Source: Owenia fusiformis
Taxonomy: Eukaryota; Annelida; Polychaeta; Sabellida; Oweniidae
DNA length: 60,000 bases
Reading direction: 5' to 3'
Assembly (NCBI GenBank): GCA_903813345.2
Contig: CAIIXF020000007.1
Coordinates: forward strand, 12,694,714-12,754,713
Below are positions 13,901 to 23,000 of the stretch, one piece after another; within the stretch, counting starts at the first letter, position 1; every line of letters starts with the position of its first letter. Made by a program: the position numbers and the translations under genes. Under the pieces are notes generated by a model. That model had not been told where the DNA came from. It was given only the letters and a program-made list of their open reading frames with translations, and did not search any database.

Positions 13901-16900
13901 AACGCTACAATAAAATCCCAACCAATGCAGTTTCTTGAACGTCTGACCTCTCTCTATAAGGGCCGGGCTATAAGACATTGTGAGGGCCTATTCACCAGAT
14001 TTGACGCCCCATACTATTTCTCTGGGGCTATTTGAAGGACCATTTTTATGTTAAACCCAAGCTAAGAGACCTTGAACAACTTAAGACCAGCATCCGAACA
14101 GAAATCAAAACATTCCACCAGAAATATCAAATGTGATGAACAATGTAGTGGTAAGGATGCAGACTGTCATCGAACTATGAGGTTACATTGATTATGTGGT
14201 GTAAAAGGTAAAGGGTTAAAATATCCAAACTGAATTAAAAACTGTGTATACAGGAAAAAACTTACATGTTTTGAGTACAAGACCATGCAAAAAATGTCTG
14301 AAAATATTGATTGGTTTGTCTATGCTGTTGATGTACTTTTGGGTACATTTTTTGAGTCAACCTATATAATATAGCCTACTAGATGCATCTATATTAAGAA
14401 TAAATGCTTGTACATTTCAGGTGTGGGAAAGACCAGTGTAGTTCTGCGGTATGTCGGCAACTCCTTCAACAGGGCAGTTAGTCCCACCATAGGTGCCTCC
14501 TTTTTCACATGTAAAGTGTAAGTCAGTCCCAACGGACCAACCCTTAGTGCTTTCCAATTCGCATTACCTAATAAATAACAAATAGATTATTTGTTTAACA
14601 TCCCCTTCCATGCACAATTTAGTGTCAAAAAAGAAAACATCCAAATATCAATAATGTTAACCAAAAAATAATCCATGGGGATGTAACATTTGTCTAAAGG
14701 ACTTCAAAGGTGGCATTCACATTGTCAAGTTGTGATTTTTTGTCTACATTTAACTTTGATATATGTACTTATACGTATACCAATTGCCAATGGCTTAAAC
14801 TTTTCCGTGCAGCATTTCCTCGCAAACAAGTTTATGTTTTTATGAGTTTGTGTTGTGTTTGTTTTCCTTGTACCCTAACACAATTTGGATTTTTCATGGA
14901 TATAAAACAAAGTATCTAATTTTTATGGCCTAACCTAAATTTCATGTTAATTTTATCTCTGTCTGCATCTAGATTTATCTAAAATGGCCACATGTAGATA
15001 TATAAATATGCTATTCATGTACATGTGTATGTCACAGTGCTTCGACTGACATACATTGTTAAACCTGATAAATAAAAATGTCACCTCACTCTTTAAATTT
15101 GAAGTTTAATCAATACTTTAAGCAAAGTGCCCAGAACTGGTCAAAATATTTCAGTTCTCAGAATTCTTCACTTTGACCAAATGTATTTCAATCGTTCCAA
15201 AGTGTTCTAGTTGCTGGATCTAGCTCACAAAATCCACTGCATTATAGTTTTTTGTATAAGGCATCCATTATTTTAGAAAAACTTTTATAACTCTTATTTA
15301 TCTCTGGCTTTAGGTTGCTTGACAGTTGCCGGGTGAAACTTCAAGTCTGGGACACCGCAGGACAAGAAAGATTTAGATCTATGGTAAGTAATGAATGCAC
15401 GGTTGGTTGGTTGTAAGTGATCTGTTTTTATCAATCCTTTTTTTACCAAAAAACATACATATTTTTGAATACAAAGATAACAAAAATAAGTGTTTCAAAA
15501 CTGAATAATGCATGTAAATTGAAAAATACACGTACACTTAAATTACACGTACACTGAAACTTTTTACATTTCTTGATTTGCAATAACTACCATGGCCCTT
15601 TTGTTGAGAATTTTTATATTTATATTTGCATTTCAGGCACCCATGTATTACAGAAATGCAAATGCCGCACTTCTTGTGTATAATGTGTATTTGCATTTCA
15701 GGCACCGAGGTATTACAGAAATGCAAATGCCGCACTTCTTGTGTATAATGTGTATTTGCATTTCAGGCACCTATGTATTACAGAAATGCAAATGCCGCAC
15801 TTCTTGTGTATAATGTGTATTTGCAATTCAGGCACCCATGTATTACAGAAATGCAAATGCCGCACTTCTTGTGTATAATGTGTATTTGCATTTCAGGTAC
15901 CCATGTATTACAGAAATGCAAATGCAGCACTTCTTGTGTATAATGTGTATTTGCATTTCAGGCACCCATGTATTACAGAAATGCAAATGCCGCACTTCTT
16001 GTGTATAATGTGTATTTGCATTTCAGGCACCCATGTATTACAGAAATGCAAATGCTGCACTTCTTGTGTATGACATCACATCTGCAGCTAGTTTTGAGGA
16101 TGTCAAGAGTTGGGTGTCAGAGTTAAAGAAAAACATTGATACTGCAATAGGTAACTATTAAAGCCTTATAAGGCCATGTCACCTATATATTAATGCCTTA
16201 TATGAAATTACATATTTATGTGTTACATATTATAGTGGGGTGTTCAATTGTATCAGTGTGTTATATTATAGTGATGTGTTGAACTGTATCAGTGTATTAT
16301 ATTTTAATGATGTTTTGCATTGTAGTGATGTGTATGCTGGCAAACAAGTGTGATCTGAACAATGAGAGACAAGTCCCCAAGGAGGAGGGTCAGGAATATG
16401 CTGCGTCTATTGGGGCTTTATTTCTAGAAACTTCTGCTATTTCAAATGAAGGTAACTAAATGTAGTTTTTTAGTTGCCCCTTCATCACATAAAGATGAAA
16501 TATAAAGACATGGCTATATTATTTGAAAATATTTCAAATCCTAATCTTACAATGACCATTACCCAGGGTATGTACTTCCTAATGTGTCTATGTCAGACAC
16601 TACAACTGCCCTATTTGTTTTGCTATTAGTTATTCAGTAATGTCAGTTGCAAACATGATTCATGTTAATAATCGTAAAAATAACAGATATTATCTGAAAT
16701 GCGTGTATATCTTGGATTAACCTAATTGTTTTTATTTCCAGGAATTCGACCTGCCTTTCTTGAAGTTGCCAAAGAACTGTTAAAACTTTGTGAAAAAGTA
16801 CCAAACTCTGGGCTGAATTTATATGAAACAATGTCACAGGAGAAGTCAAATAACAATATAGTCTCACCACGCAATCATGTAAAAACAAACTTTGTAGGAA

Positions 16901-16953
16901 ATTTACATGATGGACGTGAACCTGAACAGCAAGAAAGGCATTCATGTTGCTGA
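4913..16953 (+). CDS. Rab-family small GTPase, Rab5/21/22-like
   Basis: Six exons: 4913-4955, 14421-14517, 15314-15383, 16027-16150, 16326-16451 and 16742-16953. All junctions are GT-AG and the frame is open to TGA, giving 223 residues. Rab GTPases cycle between GDP and GTP and recruit effectors to membranes. All nucleotide-binding motifs are present: P-loop GTQGVGKT (split by intron 1), switch [23 protein letters not shown] and ETSA. The protein ends in HSCC, a double cysteine for geranylgeranylation. SPTIGASFF and [18 protein letters not shown] resemble Rab22/31 and Rab21 most, so an endosomal role is likely, but I could not assign one subfamily. Intron 1 is 9.5 kb. Intron 3 holds an array derived from the exon 4 acceptor. 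Confidence 0.95.
5160..5348. other. Intron sequence with a CAGGGGTGTAGCCAG motif and a G run
   Basis: 'caggggtgtagccag' near 5162 resembles the end of a hAT-type element and is followed by G-runs near 5202 and 5226. No partner terminus was found on the right, so only a fragment may remain. Confidence 0.3.
5349..6363. mobile_element. Fold-back element with ~415-bp arms and TTAA target site
   Basis: The sequence from 5349 reads inward as TTAAGGCGACGCTATATTA and the right end at 6363 is its reverse complement. The arms (about 5349-5770 and 5945-6363) match almost base for base, including 'ccatgcacctccaattcata'. Both outer edges are TTAA, the target duplication of piggyBac and Kolobok superfamilies. 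There is no coding frame, so it is non-autonomous. It lies in intron 1 of the Rab gene. Confidence 0.85.
6364..7686. other. Rab intron 1, no feature recognised
   Basis: AT-rich sequence without splice-flanked frames similar to known proteins. The frame at 7363-7758 is low-complexity, hydrophobic and AT-driven. It is not credible as a gene, and its end is shared with the adjoining duplication. Confidence 0.5.
7687..8166. repeat. Perfect 240-bp tandem duplication
   Basis: Copy 1 is 7687-7926 and copy 2 is 7927-8166. Comparing the lines base by base I see no difference between them. Each copy ends with a short inverted pair (AATGGACAGGG ... CCCTGTCCCCATT). A perfect two-copy repeat in otherwise diverged intron DNA means a very recent duplication or an assembly artefact. 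Confidence 0.95.
8225..9241. mobile_element. Tc1/mariner-type element with long inverted repeats
   Basis: The left end CAGGGTGTTCCATATG (8225) and right end CATATGGAACACCCTG (to 9241) are exact inverses, each flanked by TA (8223-8224 and 9242-9243), the target duplication of Tc1/mariner elements. Similarity continues inward for about 350 bp on both sides. The centre keeps a broken transposase fragment on the bottom strand. It is a deletion derivative and cannot move on its own. Confidence 0.88.
8569..8718 (-). pseudogene. Mariner-type transposase fragment
   Basis: Read on the bottom strand this stretch gives [18 protein letters not shown] followed by [14 protein letters not shown]. That resembles the N-terminal helix-turn-helix end of mariner transposases (consensus-like 'RFK.GR...DD.RSGRP.T.T...N'). 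A TAG follows VYE, and flanking sequence on both sides has turned into the element's inverted repeats. Only about 50 residues remain, so it is non-functional. Confidence 0.7.
9244..10250. other. Rab intron 1, no gene
   Basis: No conserved frame or repeat boundary was recognised. A run of C near 9833 and a small imperfect repeat near 9705-9740 are the only irregularities. Confidence 0.5.
10251..11561. mobile_element. GTCCCCACCA element with internal satellite
   Basis: The left edge ATGTCCCCACCACATAGTG and the right edge CACTTGGTGGGGACAT are imperfect inverses. Inside are a TCTGTCTGTCCG microsatellite (10290-10340), several copies of 'cggccattttg', and a 162-163-bp tandem array. It has no intact protein gene. 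Related edges (GGTGGTGACATTTTGTCATG) recur at 38490 and 40032. Confidence 0.7.
10816..11540. repeat. 162-163-bp tandem array, 4.5 units
   Basis: The landmark 'ccattttggattttc' falls at 10816, 10979, 11141, 11303 and 11465 (the last degenerate). Each unit also has 'tcaatttcaaattttcaggg' and 'gcattctgggtaaatgtcaa'. Units differ by scattered substitutions, so the array is not young. Confidence 0.92.
11562..12073. other. Rab intron 1 spacer before the repeat-family pseudogene
   Basis: AT-rich with no clear feature. The bottom-strand frame 11859-12107 has no recognisable domain and may be part of the same degraded repeat as the next entry. Confidence 0.4.
12074..12856 (+). pseudogene. Remnant of a dispersed cysteine-rich (CXC-like) repeat-family gene
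   Basis: One reading frame runs from 12074 to a TAA at 12854-12856 and is broken once by TGA at 12383-12385. The first part has [17 protein letters not shown]. The second has [18 protein letters not shown] and TDYGW, then a cysteine cluster ([18 protein letters not shown], then [12 protein letters not shown]). This layout matches a large uncharacterised family found in many copies in molluscs, cnidarians and echinoderms, apparently mobile-element cargo; that is recalled knowledge, not tested here. The cysteine cluster resembles tesmin/TSO1 CXC motifs. The N-terminal half is absent, and the copy lies in another gene's intron, so it is a dead fragment. Confidence 0.72.
12857..13393. other. Rab intron 1 with an inverted 'ggcggccat' pair
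   Basis: TTGGCGGCCATCTTGAATTT near 13061 is inverted at 13220-13245 (AAATTCAAAATGGCCGCCAA), giving a ~180-bp imperfect palindrome. A perfect short hairpin (GGATGCCC/GGGCATCC) follows near 13264. It resembles the interior motifs of the 10251 element. Confidence 0.45.
13394..14362. mobile_element. Fold-back DNA transposon of Tc1/mariner (DDE) type
   Basis: The left end GGGTGTCTCAAAAAATATAC and right end (inverse GGTTGACTCAAAAAATGTAC) match, and similarity extends inward for ~290 bp on both sides. Each arm carries a version of the same transposase C-terminus: [18 protein letters not shown] on the bottom strand near 13600 and [17 protein letters not shown] on the top strand near 14120. The element is thus two partial copies in opposite orientation. 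Confidence 0.8.
13990..14180 (+). pseudogene. Transposase C-terminal fragment (DDE, mariner-like)
   Basis: Across shifted frames the top strand gives a '[10 protein letters not shown]' stretch, 'RTIFMLNP', '[16 protein letters not shown]', then '[18 protein letters not shown]' and a TGA at 14178-14180. This is the order seen at the end of mariner-like transposases (SPDL.P.DFFLWGYLK ... L...I..EI..IP...L..VM.N...R...CI). At least two frameshifts are needed to join the parts, so it is inactive. Confidence 0.65.
15631..16020 (+). repeat. Six 65-bp copies of the Rab exon 4 splice-acceptor junction
   Basis: Starting at 15631, 15696, 15761, 15826, 15891 and 15956, each unit begins TTTCAG|GCACC and continues through the first ~43 bases of exon 4 ([15 protein letters not shown]), then a short linker ending in TATTTGCA. 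The true junction is the seventh copy, at 16021-16026. Copy differences: GAGG for CATG in copy 2, TATG in copy 3, CAATTCAG in copy 4, GGTACC in copy 5. All six retain an AG acceptor. The period is not divisible by three: one or two extra copies shift the frame, and three meet a stop. Confidence 0.96.
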
Positions 16954-16967
16954 TCTATTTGGATGAG

Positions 16968-17370
16968 ATAATATAATATGGGCTATGATTATAATATGGT
17001 CTATGATATAATATGGCCTGTGATTATAATATGGTCTATGGTATAATGTGGTCTATGATATAATATGGCCTATGGTATAATATTATAATATGGTCTATGG
17101 TATAATCTATGGTATAATCTATGATATAATCATGAGAAGTGTCATCACCCAGCACATGGGCAGGTTTATCACACCATATATGGCGTTTTTACACCATAGT
17201 CATTTATCACAGCATGAGCAGTGTAATCACACCATAGGCAGCTCTACACCATGAGCATTATTATTACACCACTGGTAGTTCACACCATAAGCAATGTTAT
17301 CACAAGAGCAGTGGTATCACACCAGGAGCAGAGCTATCACACTATAACCATTATATCACACCATTTGTAG
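16968..17370. repeat. Two adjoining simple arrays in the Rab 3' UTR or downstream
   Basis: 16968-17130 is a degenerate array of 'tataatatggtctatgata'. 17130-17370 is a degenerate array of 'cacaccatgagcagtgttat'. They begin 15 bp after the Rab stop codon, so they would be transcribed as 3' UTR if the polyadenylation site lies further on. Confidence 0.85.
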
Positions 17371-17579
17371 TTTTTTTAAAACCATGTGTAGTGCTTCAAA
17401 CTGCATATTATGATACATATATATACATGTAATTATCTGTATATAAATACTGCACCAAGCCTACCTTAAAACTAAATGTGCAATTGTCTAAAGTTTCTTG
17501 ATTATAATTATATACATGTACTCTCATTGTCTCCAATAGGAAATCACATTGTTTCATGTAAGATGCAAGTTATTTTGGT

Positions 17580-18078
17580 TCTAACACCCCAGACACATTT
17601 CCCAAGGCCGCCGTGCGGTCTATCATTTCTGCGCCCAGTAGCTTTTCTACGCTCGTCGTAGAATTTCTACGCTCTCATACTTTTGCAGTCACATTTCCCA
17701 CGGCAGCCGCACGGTGAATTTTTAATTTCTATTGATAAATATTACTTTTTTTTCATTTTATTTACATCAGGACAATTTATAGATGTTATTCATAGTGCTA
17801 GGATGTAATATCAAATGAAAAGTGATCGTGAAAAATTGACCAATAATGATTCAATCTGGTTGAGCCAGTTGATTTCTACAGGCACCGCAGAAATGAAAAA
17901 TATTATAACTCCGAGTTATGATTTCTACGCCTTCCCTGCGGCCTGTAAAAATCTGCATACGCCATACGGAGACCGCAAGGCGCCCGTAGTTTTCCTACGC
18001 TCGCCGTAGAAATTTACCGATTTAATTGATCTGCGGTCGACTTACGGCCGCCGTGCGACAAATGTGACTGGGGTGTAA
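17580..18078. mobile_element. GC-rich-ended MITE
   Basis: The left end ACACCCCAGACACATTT plus GGCCGCCGTGCGGTC is inverted at the right as GGCCGCCGTGCGACAAATGTGACTGGGGTGT (in two parts). Further inverse pairs such as TTTCTACGCTC/CTACGCTCGCCGTAG lie inside. About 500 bp, no frame. No clean target duplication was found. Confidence 0.75.
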
Positions 18079-20062
18079 TCTACTTATATAGCATACAATA
18101 TGGATGACCTTGGACCTACATGTATTTATATGTGAAACCATAATGCCTTGATGCAAAATATTAATTGAAGTCATATTATACATTTCACTGCAATGATCCA
18201 TAATCAGCCATTAATATTATAATATACATGTGCAATGAATTTTGATGAAAAATAGAATCGTCATTATATTATTTCTTCAAATTCCACAGATGAAGGTAAA
18301 ATTGTCTCAAAGTACTAATCTAGTAAATACATTGTAGACAAAATTATTATTAACATTACTGCTCAGCATATCAAGCTTATCAGTCAGATTATAGAATATT
18401 TTTATACTTAGATTATGATTATACTTAAATTTACTGAAAGGGAGTGGAGAGGAACATTTAAATCTCCAATTCAAGACAACATTGACTGAATTTTTGATAT
18501 AAAAGGTAAAATCATGTTGCTTAAATTTATCTTTTATTAATTTGATAATGTTGAGTTGATTCCTGACTCACTGTTAATGGCAAAACATTTTCTTTTTCAT
18601 GAAGTTTTGAAATACTAGTATGTATCAACCAGGTTATTCTTCATAAAGAATTGAATTCATTTAAGGCTCATATACCTCATATATTTCAAGTGTTCTCTCT
18701 TGGATTCCAAAGTTCTTTCAACATTTCACCCTAAAATGGTAAAATGGACCATTTTTGTGCTTTTGCGGGTGGTTGGAAGATTTCTACATAAACTGAAAAC
18801 CATGGACTTAGTTTGGCACATATAGTGCAGTTTAACAGAAATCTGTGTATTTCATATCATATATTGTATGCATGTTTTGTATAATCTTAAATTTGTTTAC
18901 ATGTTCCCTTATTTGTAAGGAATATTGGACATAAGATCAAAATATATGTATATATCTTTATAATAACACAGATTTGTTGTTTTTGTGATTGATATTATTC
19001 TCAAATGCACTACATACACTATTAGGGGGCTATATAATCATGATCCTAAATTACCCCCTATATGTTTTTGGCTCACATGGTATTGATCAATCCAATTCAG
19101 AGAACAATTTTGATAGCTACAAAGTTGGATGACAAGGCACCTAAGTTTGACCCAAGTTGATAAGTTGTTCATATAAATGTGGACCAGGACTATTCAAGCT
19201 ACTGATGAGGATCATAGTTGAAATTGTAGTGAAGCCGATGACATAATTGGTGGCCAGGTTTCAATCGGTTAAGCTGATAGTAGTCCAATTCATTTAAAGG
19301 GATATTCATTGCCAGACTGTTTCTTTCATGGTAGGTAATATACTTTCTATTTTTAAAAAAAACATGGGAAAATGTTTGTAAGAATTGATCATTTAAAAAA
19401 CGAAGCTCTCATGTCCAGTAGGCTGCCCATTTTGACAATATACACCAGTCTTACATGCAAATCAAATTGTTGATACATTGAGAATGAAAAAGTCACCATG
19501 TGTGCCAATCGAATGGTGCTATTTTGGGGTATGAAAGTTATTCTATTTATTTATCTAGCACCATCAATACACTTTGAATTATAGAAAATGCCCTTTTAAA
19601 ATAAAAAATATTCCAATGGCAATCAAGGCTGTACAACACAACAAATACGAAGTACCAAGTTTTCATTAAAATCACAGAACATTCAGTATATTGTTGCTTA
19701 TTCAATAAGATTTATATTCATCTCATCTGATTCAATCAAAATTCATAATAATTTACGTACAAAATAATAATAAACAAGTTCTTTATTATAGTATTTCATT
19801 ACATATTTCCATTCATATTTCATAAATAATATGATACCTGTCATAATGAGTTTGGTATTATTCTGGTACCCAACACCAACTTATAGTGCATTCTGGGATT
19901 GTGAGATGTCCAGCAATTTCAATGTAAATGTTATAATTGAAACTTCACAAATCCTATTAAAAGGACATGTGTACACACATGATGTGTGTACTGTTGAATA
20001 ATTACAATATCCTGGTGTTCTAAAGTAAGTGATAAGTTTTGTCTTTACAGAAACTTAAATTG
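18079..20062. other. Convergent intergenic region between the first Rab gene and GPATCH4
   Basis: AT-rich, with no frame that resembles a protein and no structured repeat I could define. Both neighbouring genes end here, so it must hold both polyadenylation sites. AATAAA-like words are too frequent in this composition to choose one. Confidence 0.5.
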
Positions 20063-23000
20063 TCAAGTTTTTGATTTCTTTGACTTTTTTGATTTCTTTT
20101 TCTTGGTGCTTATATTTAAATCATCATCTTCAATAGAAGACTTTATCTTATCTTCTTTTGTTTTAACCTTTTTCGATTTTTTCTTATTTTTTAAAGGTTT
20201 CTCTACAACATTTTTTTTAATTTCATTATTCATGCTCTCACCATCATTGTCCTTTTTGCTTTTCTTTTTCTGTTTTTTATTAGATTTTTCATTTGTAGCT
20301 TCATTTTCAATATGTTCAATTTTGTCATTTGTATTTTCTATACTTTCATGTTTTCTTTTCTTGGATTTTTTCTTTTTTAATTTCTTATCTTCAGTTGCAC
20401 CTACAGTTTCAATGAGAACATTTTCTTCAATTGTTTTCACTTGATGTGTACCATCAGTCTGAACATCTTCCCTATCTTTCGACTTCTTTTTCTTTTTTGA
20501 CTTCTTTTTAATACCCTGAGATTCTGATTCATCTGTTGTAGATTCACCAGAGTTCTCCTGTTTCTTTAGTTTCTGCTCCTTGTAAAGCTTATCTGCCTGT
20601 TCCATTCTCGCAAGTTTGCCATTTAGACCCAACCCATGACGAGCAGCTTTATTTGCAGTTAAACCTCCACATTTCTTGAACAGTTGCTCATCAGTCAGCC
20701 TGTAAAAATGAGAATAAATGAGTTTCAAGGGTGCAATAATAAAGATTCGAACATGACTGTATTCACGCCTTCTATAAACTGTAAATAGTCAACATTTCAC
20801 CCGGGGTATATTCGCGAACAATGCCTCTGGTAATACGTGTAATGTGTGACGTCATAACGGCAGGCCGTAGTAATGGCAGACCATAATGAATATTCGAAAC
20901 ATTTTGGTGAGTTTTCATGTTCGAATTGTAATATAGACCTCAGAGCAGGTGTAATATTGTCGAATACACCCCTTAGGGCTAGGCACAAAAGCTTTCGAAC
21001 CCCTCACTCCCTTCGGTCATTTGGGGTACAGAAAACGTTTGTGCCTAGCCCTGCAGGGTGGATTCGACAATATTACACCTGCTCTTCGGTCTATATTTCT
21101 TAATTAGTGTTGTAAATAGGAAAATTAACACACTTTATTAGAACCAAATTGCACTCACAATATTGAAGATAAATACATGGCTTGATTTTAATATTTATGT
21201 GTTTAAATGTGGTCACAGTCATTCATTATTTTGAAGAATTTGCACAATTTTAATCTGGAATTTTAATATTTGTATCATTGACTGCAATGCTTCCCCCCTG
21301 TTATGAGATTATTTCATTAAGTTTCCAAAATCTAACTTTGAACAGCCACTAAGATAACATAACTACAACATTCTATACTAGTCTTCTCTCTTATTTTCTG
21401 GTTAAATAAGGTATTTTAACAGTGTATCATTCTGTTTAAATATGGGAAGGATTCATTACAAATGATTACACCAGGAATCTTACTTGCTAGTTTTATCAAG
21501 TACATCATCATTATCATTGTCATCACTATCAGTATCGCTATCACTATCATCATCAGAATCCTTCTTAATCTTTATCTTCTTTTCCTTTACCTCAACACCA
21601 TCTTCCATCTTAGTTGTTGACTGAAGGAATAAGAAAATGGTAAATTATAGTCAGTCTATCCAATGTGTGTTATAATGTTTATTGTTGTCTTTGATGGTCA
21701 ACAAATCTAGTTTTTGCTGAAATTCCAATCTTCAAGACAACTTGTTTCAAAAAAGTACGGAACAACTGTTTAAGTCCGAACAAATAATTTTGATCATTGA
21801 AGTACATTTTTTGCTTTTGCATGGGCCTTCAAAAGGAGTCAGTATATCATGGTTACTAACCTTAGACACAATTTCTGACATAAAAATCTTACATATACAG
21901 GGTGTTAAAAAAAACGCAACCTAAAGAAATCGCTATATCTTGAAAAATACTTGTCCAATATCCCAGATGCGAGTAGAAATAATCTTGATTTACATCATTA
22001 AAAATTCACAATTCAGTCAAACTGATGTCATATTTGGAATCTACATGTAAAATTACATTTAGAAATGTGATTTTGAAAAGAGTTTATCAACTTTGAAAAT
22101 TTAATTTTCTTTGAAAATGTGATTTCTAGGTCGGGGAGATTCCCCATAGACCCCATGTTGTAGAACCACAAAAAGTGAAATATCTTTTCTTGTGTTGGGC
22201 AGATAATATTTTCTTTTACTGGACATATGTTAATTTGTATAACTATCAGATACATAAGGGTAATATGAAAAGTGAACCACTATAACTGATGCATATTCAA
22301 GTTTAAGGGAATTTTGTATTACCCTGCCATGTTAATTCCCCCGAATCAGCCACCTGGTGGCGAAACTGGTAACTACCTACTCGCATCTGAGTAATTATAT
22401 TCATTTTTTCAGGAAAGAAAGAAGAGACTGTGTATGTATAGCTCCTGTAGTTGGTTAGTTGTAAACATGATGCATTGGATAATGACAGTTGTACTAGAAA
22501 AATATAAAAAACCCAGTCAGGGCTGACTGCAAGGTCGCAAAAAATTAAATAACTTCCTAGCCATAGTGTTTTGGCTCTTCAAATTTGGCACAAATCATCT
22601 TCATTCACTGTATGGTAAATCTGTAAAGTGAAATCAAAATCAATTCAGGGACTTTAGAGTTATGGTCAAATGCTTTCAAATCGCAGTCAAATGCCCTGGT
22701 TCAGACAGACTTCAGCAGGCATTTTGACCATGACTGTAAAGTCCCTGAAGTGATTTTGATGAAACTCCACAAATTCACCACACATTGAATGAGGATAATT
22801 TGTGCCAAATCTGAAGTGCCAAAACACTATGGTTAGAAAGTTGTTAGGTTTAATTGCTGTGGTAGTCACCTCTGACTGCGTTTTTCGTACTTATTAACAA
22901 CGAAGCTATACATACACAATATCTTGTTTCTTTTCCTGAAAAAATGAACATAATTGAATTAGTATTTTCCAAGATATAGTGATTTTCCATTCGTGTTTTT

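Noticed and set aside
15592-15813. Open frame containing [15 protein letters not shown] as a separate gene or extra Rab exon
   Set aside because: It is read through the 65-bp junction array; copies shift frame from one to the next and lack the rest of exon 4.
20103-20444. 113-codon top-strand frame rich in Phe/Leu/Ser
   Set aside because: It is the antisense of the Lys-rich GPATCH4 tail (AAA/AAG codons read as TTT/CTT).
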